From positions 1 through 13,520 of the forward strand of contig CAIYQS010000269.1 in NCBI GenBank assembly GCA_903928395.1: 13,520 bases of DNA, given 5' to 3'. Both the position numbers and the translations under genes were made by a program. Positions 1 to 6,417 of the stretch are shown here, piece by piece. Position 1 is the first letter of the stretch; each line of letters opens with the position of its first letter. This DNA is from an uncultured Actinomycetes bacterium. Its GTDB lineage: Bacteria > Actinomycetota > Actinomycetes > Nanopelagicales > Nanopelagicaceae. Under the pieces are notes generated by a model that did not search any database, had not been told where the DNA came from, and saw nothing but the letters and a program-made list of their open reading frames with translations.

Positions 1-2
1 CG

Positions 3-137
3 ATGAGGATCAAGATCAACACGTTCATGACTCATGGAGTGCGCTCCCCCGCGAGTCACTGGGCTGATGCCAAGGAAGTTGATTTACTCCGCTATCGAAA
101 AACGCTTTTGGATGCTGGCGTAGCAAACTTGATTTAG
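3..137 (+). CDS. C-terminal fragment of an unrecognised protein (5' end outside window)
   Basis: The frame starting at base 3 is open from the window edge to TAG at 135-137 and gives 45 codons at most, with a charged, helix-like tail (SHWADAKEVDLLRYRKTLL). The ATG at base 3 is more likely an internal Met than a start, because there is no room to see a ribosome binding site and the peptide reads like the end of a folded domain. The gene converges on the exonuclease gene, leaving 22 bases between the stops. I do not recognise the family. The alternative, that it is a chance open frame, cannot be excluded at this length. Confidence 0.45.
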   Translation: MRIKINTFMTHGVRSPASHWADAKEVDLLRYRKTLLDAGVANLI

Positions 138-159
138 CCTCCGAAGCAAATACACAGTC

Positions 160-789
160 TTACTTTTTTTGCGAATACTCAATCAATTGGTTCAGAGTTA
201 ATTTTTCGCCAGAAACCGCCACTTGCTTACTTTCAATTTTCGCGGCCAACGCTAGAAATACCGCAGCGGTCGTCATTGCATCTCCAAGAGCATGATGTGG
301 CGTAAAGACTGGCAAATTAAGGGATCGCGCCAAATGTTCTAAGGATGGTTCATGGCCGTTTTCACTTTCGGCATAACCCGCGTACCTAGCCAGCCCTGCG
401 GTATCAATTGCTTTTTTCGGGAATGGGCTTCCGCTCGATTTAAAGTGATCAAATAGGAAAGCTTTCTCCACCCATCCTGCGTGAGCGATTAAGTGCTTGG
501 ACTTCATGAAGCTCACTAGTTTTGGCACTACAACGTTTGCCGGGTGTGCATTTTGTAAGTCGATGCCACGCAATCCATGAATTTGCATCGAGGCTACGGA
601 TGGATCTTTAGTAGGAGAAATCTCCTCATAAAAGTTTCCCTCTTTTTTAAAGCGGCCATCAGTGATCGTGACGGCGCCAATCGAGATCACTTCATCTTTT
701 TTTAAATCAAGTCCGGTCGTTTCGACGTCTACCGAGCAATATTCGTAATTTCGCCAATGGTCATCTAGCTTGCCAGACAGCAGTCTCAT
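160..789 (-). CDS. DnaQ-like DEDDh 3'-5' exonuclease
   Basis: Predicted 3'-5' exonuclease of the DNA polymerase III epsilon/RNase T superfamily, 209 residues from the ATG at 789. Exo I is SVDVETTG (D21 and E23). Exo III is HHALGDA (H165 and D170), the DEDDh form. In Exo II the gap-free match to the usual HNxxFDxxF is HAGWVEKAF, so the second metal-binding Asp is Glu (E108). The start is a choice: ATG at 789 overlaps the TGA (786-788) of the upstream DUF294 gene as ATGA, which suits translational coupling, while an in-frame TTG at 807 would add six residues. I prefer ATG. This kind of exonuclease commonly sits beside cNMP/CBS/DUF294 genes, so the two are probably cotranscribed. Substrate is unknown; it need not be a replicative proofreading subunit. 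Confidence 0.85.
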   Translation of the reverse strand: MRLLSGKLDDHWRNYEYCSVDVETTGLDLKKDEVISIGAVTITDGRFKKEGNFYEEISPTKDPSVASMQIHGLRGIDLQNAHPANVVVPKLVSFMKSKHLIAHAGWVEKAFLFDHFKSSGSPFPKKAIDTAGLARYAGYAESENGHEPSLEHLARSLNLPVFTPHHALGDAMTTAAVFLALAAKIESKQVAVSGEKLTLNQLIEYSQKK

Positions 790-2600
790 CGCAACCGCTT
801 CATCCAATTGCTTTCTATCGTGGATTGAACACCAGAGATTGCACGGAATGATTCGCGCAAATGGCTGCGGGTAAGTGAATCCAGGGAATCTGGCGAGATC
901 CAGGTGGACGGGTGGCGGCCTTCTCGAATCGAGGCAATCTCCTCATCAAACACCAATTGATGAATGTCCCTAAAAGCAGCAGCCAGAACTTCCGATTCTT
1001 CGCCAAATAACAAGCCCGCTTCACTCGCACGATTGAGTCGCTCGATGGTTCCACCTCGGACATCCCCAAGTGCAATCGCTAGCCACCTCGCCAATGAGGA
1101 GATGGGAGTGAGGCCACCATCTTTTAGGTTTAACCCGCCTTTATTTTGACCTGATTGATCAACAATGAACTCCTTAACAAAACCAATCGGCGGCTTCTTT
1201 GCCAGCGCGAATCGCAAAGCATCAGCTAAATAATCGCGACTTCTTGTCGTTTCTCTGATGTTCTCCATGATCGTTCTACCCAAGGTCAATTGGGTCAGAG
1301 GCTGGTTATCTGAGGCAATTGACGACAGTAATAGAGCGCCAGCGCGAGTTGGATCGCTCAGCCAGCCACTTGAAACTTCTATCCAAGCCGAGCGGGAACG
1401 AGTAAATAGCGGGTTATCAGCGTTCGCCCCGTTTGAACAGCGTTCTAATCCACACTTTTCCATCAGCTCCAAAATGTGTTTCGCGTTCTGCGTAATTGCC
1501 TCGGAGGTGTCACCATCACCTACTTGATCCGCCCAAACAATGGCTGTGTCCACATCAGATGCCGGTAGCGGTTCGCCTCTTGCAACGGATCCCAAGATCA
1601 ACCAAGAATGCGGAACGGGTTCATTGACTGAATCCGAAAGCGTTAGTACCCGCGTCAAAATCGCGCTCACTATTGCGGACATCAATCCCGCCGCATGTAA
1701 CGATGGAATGCCGCTGTCATGAAGTTCGACAAGTGAAGGCTTGAGCAGTAATGACGCAGCAGCCAACTCATCAATATTTTGCGCTGATTCTATTTGAGCC
1801 CGAATGAGCAAAGGATTTCGAAGTTGAACCGACGAAAGATCCATCGCGCGAACAACTCCTATTGGTTTTTCAAATTCATCGACAACGACCAAATGATGGA
1901 CACCGCGTTCAACCATCTGCATAAATGCCAGCGCTAACGTGGCTTTGTTGGAGACCGTAATTAAGGGAAGGCTCATCATTCCGCCTATCGGTGCATCAAT
2001 CGAAAACTCACCGCGACCCACTTTGTTGCGGAAATCGCGATCGGTCACTAACCCAAGACCTTCGCGGGACTCGACCAGTGCAAAGGACTGTTCCGCTTCG
2101 GTCATTCGCCAAGCAGTTTCGCGAATTGAGTCGGTGGCGTTCACCCACAAGATTTCTCGCATGTACCGAGTCACCGAGGATTGGGCATCTGAGAGCAACG
2201 CGCTAGCCGTGAGTCGGTGGCGAGTATTGAATGTTCCAAAGTGGCCAAATTTCAGCGCATTGGCATTTTGGATAAGCGGGCGCGGATCAGGTAGTCGATA
2301 GCAAAGGGTGTCCTCAGCCGCGCGAACGGAATACTCTGGAGGCAAACCCGTCAGAAGTGAGATATGGCCGAACGCATCCCCTGATCCCAGCTCGTCAATC
2401 ACACTCCCTTTATCAAGGACTTCAACCGAGCCGGTGCGAATCACGAATAAATGGTCTAACGGCGCAGACCCGGCTGAAACTATTACTGTTTCGCGAGCAA
2501 AGTACTCGACTTCTATTTCTGCCGAAATTCGTGCTAAATCTTCGTTTGAAAGCCCGCTAAACGGCGATTGCTTGGCCAAGAAATCCGTAAATTCCTGCAT
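786..2600 (-). CDS. cNMP-binding / CBS-pair / DUF294 nucleotidyltransferase-like protein
   Basis: A 604-residue cytoplasmic sensor-type protein of the usual length for the family. Domain order: cyclic-nucleotide-binding-like fold (about 10-115, with the GDAFGHISLLTG turn), two CBS motifs (about 148-260), then a nucleotidyltransferase-like DUF294 domain (about 285-430) with GSVARGE at 337-343 and the Asp pair SDVD at 348-351, and a helical DUF294 C-terminal domain to the end. The GS...D-x-D motif resembles the GlnD/GlnE uridylyl/adenylyltransferase family, so nucleotidyl transfer to a protein is possible, but no substrate is visible. ATG at 2600 has a GGGAG ribosome binding site about 9 bases upstream. 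It is the first gene of an operon with the exonuclease and is divergent from the SRPBCC gene. Ligands of the cNMP and CBS domains are not deducible. Confidence 0.9.
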   Translation of the reverse strand: MQEFTDFLAKQSPFSGLSNEDLARISAEIEVEYFARETVIVSAGSAPLDHLFVIRTGSVEVLDKGSVIDELGSGDAFGHISLLTGLPPEYSVRAAEDTLCYRLPDPRPLIQNANALKFGHFGTFNTRHRLTASALLSDAQSSVTRYMREILWVNATDSIRETAWRMTEAEQSFALVESREGLGLVTDRDFRNKVGRGEFSIDAPIGGMMSLPLITVSNKATLALAFMQMVERGVHHLVVVDEFEKPIGVVRAMDLSSVQLRNPLLIRAQIESAQNIDELAAASLLLKPSLVELHDSGIPSLHAAGLMSAIVSAILTRVLTLSDSVNEPVPHSWLILGSVARGEPLPASDVDTAIVWADQVGDGDTSEAITQNAKHILELMEKCGLERCSNGANADNPLFTRSRSAWIEVSSGWLSDPTRAGALLLSSIASDNQPLTQLTLGRTIMENIRETTRSRDYLADALRFALAKKPPIGFVKEFIVDQSGQNKGGLNLKDGGLTPISSLARWLAIALGDVRGGTIERLNRASEAGLLFGEESEVLAAAFRDIHQLVFDEEIASIREGRHPSTWISPDSLDSLTRSHLRESFRAISGVQSTIESNWMKRLR

Positions 2601-2649
2601 CGCCGCTCTCCCAAGCTGATAAGTATGAAATCCAGTTTATCTCTAACCC

Positions 2650-2679
2650 TTTACTTAACTTATAAGTTAAGTGTATTTT
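2650..2679 (+). promoter_or_regulatory. Candidate promoter of the SRPBCC gene
   Basis: TTTACT at 2650-2655 and TATTTT at 2674-2679 are 18 bases apart. This predicts transcription starting near 2686 and a short leader that holds the AAAGGA ribosome binding site before ATG 2708. Assigned by eye; the -35 match is weak. Confidence 0.4.
2653..2672. promoter_or_regulatory. Perfect 20-bp palindrome, probable operator
   Basis: Half-site ACTTAACTTA followed by its exact reverse complement, with no mismatch and no spacer. It lies in the 107-base divergent gap between the DUF294 gene and the SRPBCC gene. It fills most of the 18-bp spacer between a possible -35 (TTTACT, 2650-2655) and -10 (TATTTT, 2674-2679) for the SRPBCC gene, which is a classic place for a repressor to block RNA polymerase. 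Symmetry and size suit a dimeric winged-helix (MarR/ArsR/PadR-like) or TetR-like repressor. No regulator gene is adjacent, so the protein is unknown. Confidence 0.6.
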
Positions 2680-2707
2680 ATGGCTCCCAACCCGAAAAGG
2701 ATCACTC

Positions 2708-3154
2708 ATGGCTCAACTCCTCGTTTCACAAGTAATCGACGCCCCAGCCGATGCGGTCTGGCCGTGGATTTCGGACATAACTAAACACTCCCAATGGTCT
2801 CCTAAGCCGTATTCGGTTGTCCTGACCGCTGGCGCCAACGGGGCTGTGGGAAGTAAGTACAGCTCAGTGGGTTTCGTCCCTCCAGCGGATAAGAATCATA
2901 AGAACGAAGTCGAAATCACCGAGGTGATCCCAAACTCTAAGTTTGTCTTCAGATCACACGATGAAAATGGATATTTTATAAATACCTTCACGCTAACCCC
3001 GTCAGGTAATTCCACGACGGTTACTTTTCAACATGATTTTCCTAAAATGAAAGGTGCTGGTCGTATTTTGTTACCACTGCTACTTCCATCAGTAGGAAAA
3101 CGAGATGCGATGGTAAGACTCGGAATGCTTAAAGCAAAAGCGGAAGGAAAGTAA
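2708..3154 (+). CDS. SRPBCC (START/polyketide cyclase-like) family protein
   Basis: A 148-residue soluble protein of the SRPBCC helix-grip fold, about the family's normal size. It shows the typical N-terminal strand-helix VIDAPADAVWPWISDITKHSQW (residues about 9-30), central beta strands (EVEITEVIPNSKFVFRS and FTLTPSGNSTTVTFQHDF), and a long C-terminal helix region ending in a Lys-rich tail. These proteins bind hydrophobic ligands in a deep cavity; members range from cyclases to lipid or hormone carriers, and no catalytic residue can be assigned here. AAAGGA lies 6 bases before ATG 2708. The gene stands alone downstream of a palindromic operator, which suggests inducible expression. It converges on the DinB-like gene with a 45-base gap. 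Confidence 0.8.
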   Translation: MAQLLVSQVIDAPADAVWPWISDITKHSQWSPKPYSVVLTAGANGAVGSKYSSVGFVPPADKNHKNEVEITEVIPNSKFVFRSHDENGYFINTFTLTPSGNSTTVTFQHDFPKMKGAGRILLPLLLPSVGKRDAMVRLGMLKAKAEGK

Positions 3155-3199
3155 AGGTATCGACTTGCTGCAGTTGTGATTTCGATAAATTACGAGGGG

Positions 3200-3685
3200 C
3201 TAGTCCCCAAGTCCCTCGTGATTTGCGAAAGCCCAGAGATCGATTTCATCTAAGTCAACAATTTTCATTCCATGGCTTGCATAGATGCCCGCGATTTGCG
3301 CCCGATGTTCGGTCGCGTGGTGAATTGATTGGGCGAGAATCGTCTGGCGCGCACGGTGAATTTTCCGATCGCCTACTACACTCTTGGTAAAACCTTCCGG
3401 CGTCTTGGCAGCCTCTCTCAGGCGAGCATCGAAAGTCGCGGACAACTCCTTAAGCGCCAATACCTCAGTTGAATTTTTAGGAACGTTGGTTATTGGTCGT
3501 CCTAGACCATCGAGCGCATCCGCATAACCTGCACCGGTCAAATGTTCCAGTATCGATGCGGCAGTCCAATCATCATGAGGTGCCGTTAATAGAAGTTCGG
3601 CCTCTGATAATTGTGAAAGACAGTCAAAGACGTAGGCATTCGCCCAAGCCATGTGGCGAAAAAAACGATCGGTAAGGCTATCCAT
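3200..3685 (-). CDS. DinB-like metal-binding protein
   Basis: A 161-residue protein of the DinB/YfiT four-helix-bundle family, at normal length. The presumed metal triad is visible: H48 in ILEHLTGAG and H123/H127 in HHATEHRAQIAG, the HxxxHRxQ signature. It also carries the common N-terminal MAWAN motif. Members are putative metal-dependent enzymes, including mycothiol- or bacillithiol-dependent S-transferases and maleylpyruvate isomerase relatives; in an actinobacterium mycothiol is the plausible thiol, but this is inference. ATG 3685 is preceded by AGGA at 7 bases. The gene is divergent from the CHAD gene with only 30 bases between starts, so its ribosome binding site and the CHAD promoter share the same stretch. 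Confidence 0.8.
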   Translation of the reverse strand: MDSLTDRFFRHMAWANAYVFDCLSQLSEAELLLTAPHDDWTAASILEHLTGAGYADALDGLGRPITNVPKNSTEVLALKELSATFDARLREAAKTPEGFTKSVVGDRKIHRARQTILAQSIHHATEHRAQIAGIYASHGMKIVDLDEIDLWAFANHEGLGD

Positions 3686-3703
3686 GTCGGAATCCTAATT
3701 GAT

Positions 3704-3709
3704 TACAAT
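3704..3709 (+). promoter_or_regulatory. -10 element of a probable leaderless CHAD transcript
   Basis: TACAAT matches the actinobacterial -10 consensus TANNNT and ends 6 bases before ATG 3716, so transcription is expected to begin at or next to the start codon. There is no Shine-Dalgarno sequence before that ATG. No clear -35 is visible. Confidence 0.5.
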
Positions 3710-3715
3710 TGCGAG

Positions 3716-4504
3716 ATGCCATCTAGCCAGTCGAGTGTGAATGAGTTTATGTTCGCCACCGTTACAAATATGGCTAACCGCGAGGCAATACTGTTGCCTC
3801 GGCTTGCAGATCCAGAGGATGCCGATGCCGTCCATGAATTTAGGGTCGAAATCAGAAAGTTACGGTCAATCTTGGGAAGCTGCGCTCCACTTATTAAATC
3901 CACCTGGCTCAAAATATTTCGATCTCAACTAAAAGAAATAGACACCCAGATCTCCCCTTTGCGCGACGCGCACGTACTATTCAACCGTTTTAATGGCTAC
4001 CCCGACACAATCACGAGTAACAACTATGCCCTCTATGTCGCCCTCGAATCGAGGCTTAACCAAGCCCAAATTGCCTTTCAGGCTCATGTTCACTCCATTG
4101 AATTCAATACTTTTTTAGCGAATATCGATTTAGCGAGTCCGAAGGAAATCCACACAAAAAAATCAGAAGAACTTGTTTACGCGTATCTCGAAAAATTTAA
4201 TCGAGACCAATGGAAATCGCTCAAGACCAAAGTGCGCAATTCCAAGACTCCCGAACTTCATAAAGTTCGAATTAAAGCCAAGAAAGTTCGATACCTGGCA
4301 GAAGCTTCAATCCCCGTGCTTGGTCAAAAAATAGCAAAGCGCGCACATACCGCCAATCAAATTCAAACACTTTTAGGTGAACTGCAGGACTCAAAAATGA
4401 TGATCGAACTTGCAAGTACTTCCGATATTCTCGAATTGGAAAAACGTGAAATTGAACGAATAGAAATATCCTGGGAGCGACTAAAATGCAAAGTTCTTAA
4501 ATAA
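3716..4504 (+). CDS. CHAD domain protein (polyphosphate-associated)
   Basis: A 262-residue all-helical CHAD protein without a CYTH domain. The first conserved half begins near residue 40 with VHEFRVEIRKLRSILG, the His/Arg/Lys face that binds polyphosphate in characterised CHAD proteins. The second half repeats the pattern as LHKVRIKAKKVRYLAEA (about residue 180) followed by the QIQTLLGELQDSKMM helix. CHAD proteins bind polyphosphate granules; whether this one targets granules or another anionic polymer is unknown. I chose ATG 3716 over an in-frame GTG at 3653, because the longer version would overlap the divergent DinB coding region and a TACAAT box sits exactly where a leaderless start needs it. 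Its last 8 bases overlap, tail to tail, a small ORF on the minus strand. Confidence 0.85.
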   Translation: MPSSQSSVNEFMFATVTNMANREAILLPRLADPEDADAVHEFRVEIRKLRSILGSCAPLIKSTWLKIFRSQLKEIDTQISPLRDAHVLFNRFNGYPDTITSNNYALYVALESRLNQAQIAFQAHVHSIEFNTFLANIDLASPKEIHTKKSEELVYAYLEKFNRDQWKSLKTKVRNSKTPELHKVRIKAKKVRYLAEASIPVLGQKIAKRAHTANQIQTLLGELQDSKMMIELASTSDILELEKREIERIEISWERLKCKVLK

Positions 4505-4643
4505 CTTTTTTGACCGGCGGTTTTTCTTCAAAGGCTTGGTCTAAGTCCTCTTGTAAATTTTCATGCTCGCGTTGCGGGTCCGCAGGGGGTGTTGGTGCAT
4601 GACCCTCGGGTGGGGTATGGATATTCGGGGTATCTGCTTCCAT
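4497..4643 (-). CDS. Small 48-residue Pro/Glu-rich protein
   Basis: Short ORF: ATG at 4643, TAA at 4497-4499. It begins MEADTPNIHTPPEGHAPTPP and ends FEEKPPVKKVI. The AAGGAG ribosome binding site on the minus strand (complement of 4649-4654) lies 5 bases before the ATG and is among the strongest in the window. The N-terminal half is rich in Pro, the middle is acidic (REHENLQEDLDQAFEE), and the tail is basic. It is probably disordered and soluble, with no signal peptide or membrane segment. It lies 94 bases downstream of the polytopic membrane protein gene on the same strand, so it may be the last gene of that operon or have its own promoter. I do not recognise it. Evidence is the start context and full length, not homology. 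Confidence 0.6.
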   Translation of the reverse strand: MEADTPNIHTPPEGHAPTPPADPQREHENLQEDLDQAFEEKPPVKKVI

Positions 4644-4705
4644 GGGAACTCCTTCATTGTTTGACAAGTAATACGTTAATCCAATGACCTCGGATCACTT
4701 CTACA

Positions 4706-4721
4706 TTCACCTTACAGTGAA
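4706..4721. repeat. Short inverted repeat in the gap upstream of the 48-residue ORF
   Basis: TTCAC, 6 bases, GTGAA. It lies 62 bases before the small ORF start and just past the end of the membrane protein gene. There is no T-run on either side, so an intrinsic terminator is unlikely; a protein-binding site is possible but weakly supported. Confidence 0.25.
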
Positions 4722-4737
4722 CATACGGAATGCTTGG

Positions 4738-6417
4738 TTACAAATTATTAGAAAGCAACAATCCGGTAGTTATCACATAACCTAGGAAGAGAATTGCCAC
4801 CAAACCACCTATTCGATAGGCCAATTTTCCTGCTGTGCTTTCTTTCCAGACATCTGACGTTTCTCCTGCAAACAAAGGAAGTATTTTTAGAATAAAACCA
4901 GGAATTCCAAGAAGAACAAATGCTGTTAACAAATACCCAGTCGCGCTCTGTGGATACCAATTAAGCACGCGGGCTATTAAATAACCTGCCGTTGTCATGG
5001 TAATCATTTCGATGATTCCTTTTGGAATCCAGCGCGCGACACCATCTGATTTTGGAAAATGGGATTCGAAAATTGAAAGGATAAGCGGAATAGTAAAAAT
5101 CGTTAAACCGATCCAGAGTGATGCTGTATTGCCGAAGAAGGGTTCCGCAACGAGCAGAAAAACGAAGATTTGCATCACAATTCGCAAGCCATACTGCCTT
5201 GGCGATTGATCTTTATACGTTGGTTCTATGGACTGCATCCGGGCCGGGTAAAGATAAGAAACCAAATCTTCCATTCCATACCTCGCGGCAACTAGAACTC
5301 CCGCAATGATTCCGAGAGTGTGTGCGTGCGCGGTAATCGAAAATTGCAATCCAGATAATCCAGCTAGCCCAAGGATGATCTGTTTCACTACCCAGCCGGT
5401 CAATACGCTGGCTAGTAGATAGTCGGTGATGCGCTCCCAGTAGGTGCCGAAATCAACCGTAGATCTACGCAGTGGGCGAAAGACACTTGCCAGGAGAATC
5501 GGACTGAATCCAACTAGGCCAATTCCTACAAGAGTTAGGAAACTCGAGAGATTCTGTACGTGACCTGTAACAATAGCTAGAGCGCTAAAACTGAGGATCA
5601 CCGCCAAGCCACCCAAAGAATCCACAATCCCAAAAGTCAGTATCGCAATCATGTACGCAAGCGTTGGTGGCATTGCTTGAAAACCGACACTTTTAGCGGC
5701 AAAGAATCCCAAACAGATTGCAATTGGATATAGAAGCAAAGCGGAATACTGGAGCATCGCTCGCAAGTAATTCCCATCAGAGAGAATTCTTGAAGCAAGT
5801 GGTGAAGCAGCAGAAATTCGCGACGAAAGAGTTGTGATTTTCGAGCCCGATTTACTCGTCTTCGACTTTTTATCTCTCAATTTATCCCCGGGACCAAGGA
5901 GGATTGCCGAAAGCAATAACCCACCTTTCGCCACCTGAGATAGGTACCCCTCCTGTTTCGACGACGTTGAGGTGGATGCCTTTGAAGCCAAGCTTCTGGT
6001 AGTAGAAGCAACAGTCAACGCGGCCAGCGAGGTGATCACGATATCAGTGGTCTTTTTAGGTTCCGATCGCGGATTGTAAGGTGGCAGTTGCGAGCGAATA
6101 TGAATTGCATTCAGAGAGGCTTGACTCATCAACACTGTCGCATCAGGGCAGATGTCATTCCAGTTGATGATTCCATCTAAGGTCTTGCAAAAGTTGAGGG
6201 TTTTTAACTCTGAAGCCTGATTCTTATCAGTAACTGTTACGGTAATTGTTTGATAACCAGGATCCAAATTTTTCGGAATCAGCAGATCAAGTTTTGTTTG
6301 TTCCGCGGTTGTAATTCCCTGGTAGAGAATTTGAGGTTGCTGCACCGCTTGGGCCGCCGACATGAAAAAGAAAAGATTTGGCAGCAGCAAGACTATAAAT
6401 ATTGTCTTCTTAACCAT
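4738..6417 (-). CDS. Polytopic membrane protein with signal peptide and small exported N-domain
   Basis: A 559-residue protein I do not recognise. Residues 1-24 look like a Sec signal peptide (MVKKTIFIVLLLPNLFFF, cleavage near SAAQA). An exported region of about 100 residues follows, with beta-like segments (DLLIPKNLDPGYQTITVTVTD) and two cysteines, C77 and C90, that could pair. Then come a Ser/Thr/Lys-rich cytoplasmic-like stretch (about 138-220) between hydrophobic segments and a C-terminal half with about ten membrane spans (about 222-555). Start: ATG 6417 gives an intact signal peptide and has AAGG 7 bases upstream; open frame further upstream, to 6498, lies inside the preceding gene and adds no sensible sequence. 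It overlaps the DUF3494 gene end by 8 bases, so coupling is likely. Role is unknown; context suggests anchoring, export or sensing linked to the DUF3494 protein. Confidence 0.8.
   Translation of the reverse strand: MVKKTIFIVLLLPNLFFFMSAAQAVQQPQILYQGITTAEQTKLDLLIPKNLDPGYQTITVTVTDKNQASELKTLNFCKTLDGIINWNDICPDATVLMSQASLNAIHIRSQLPPYNPRSEPKKTTDIVITSLAALTVASTTRSLASKASTSTSSKQEGYLSQVAKGGLLLSAILLGPGDKLRDKKSKTSKSGSKITTLSSRISAASPLASRILSDGNYLRAMLQYSALLLYPIAICLGFFAAKSVGFQAMPPTLAYMIAILTFGIVDSLGGLAVILSFSALAIVTGHVQNLSSFLTLVGIGLVGFSPILLASVFRPLRRSTVDFGTYWERITDYLLASVLTGWVVKQIILGLAGLSGLQFSITAHAHTLGIIAGVLVAARYGMEDLVSYLYPARMQSIEPTYKDQSPRQYGLRIVMQIFVFLLVAEPFFGNTASLWIGLTIFTIPLILSIFESHFPKSDGVARWIPKGIIEMITMTTAGYLIARVLNWYPQSATGYLLTAFVLLGIPGFILKILPLFAGETSDVWKESTAGKLAYRIGGLVAILFLGYVITTGLLLSNNL

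Noticed and set aside
923..935. CTCGAATCGAGGC, repeated exactly at 4043-4055
   Set aside because: Both copies are in coding sequence of unrelated genes on opposite strands; 13 bases shared is plausible chance in 13.5 kb with this base composition, and only two copies exist.
3192..3219. Stem ACGAGGG/CCCTCGT as a terminator between the SRPBCC and DinB genes
   Set aside because: The loop is 14 bases, most of the stem is DinB coding sequence, and there is no T-run.
3653..3715. GTG-start extension of the CHAD protein by 21 residues
   Set aside because: It would run into the divergent DinB coding region, adds no family sequence, has no ribosome binding site, and ATG 3716 has a leaderless -10 box.
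4513..4525. ACCG-G-CGGT followed by TTTTT as a terminator of the CHAD gene
   Set aside because: The stem is only four pairs with one base in the loop, which cannot form a real hairpin, and it lies inside the 48-residue ORF.
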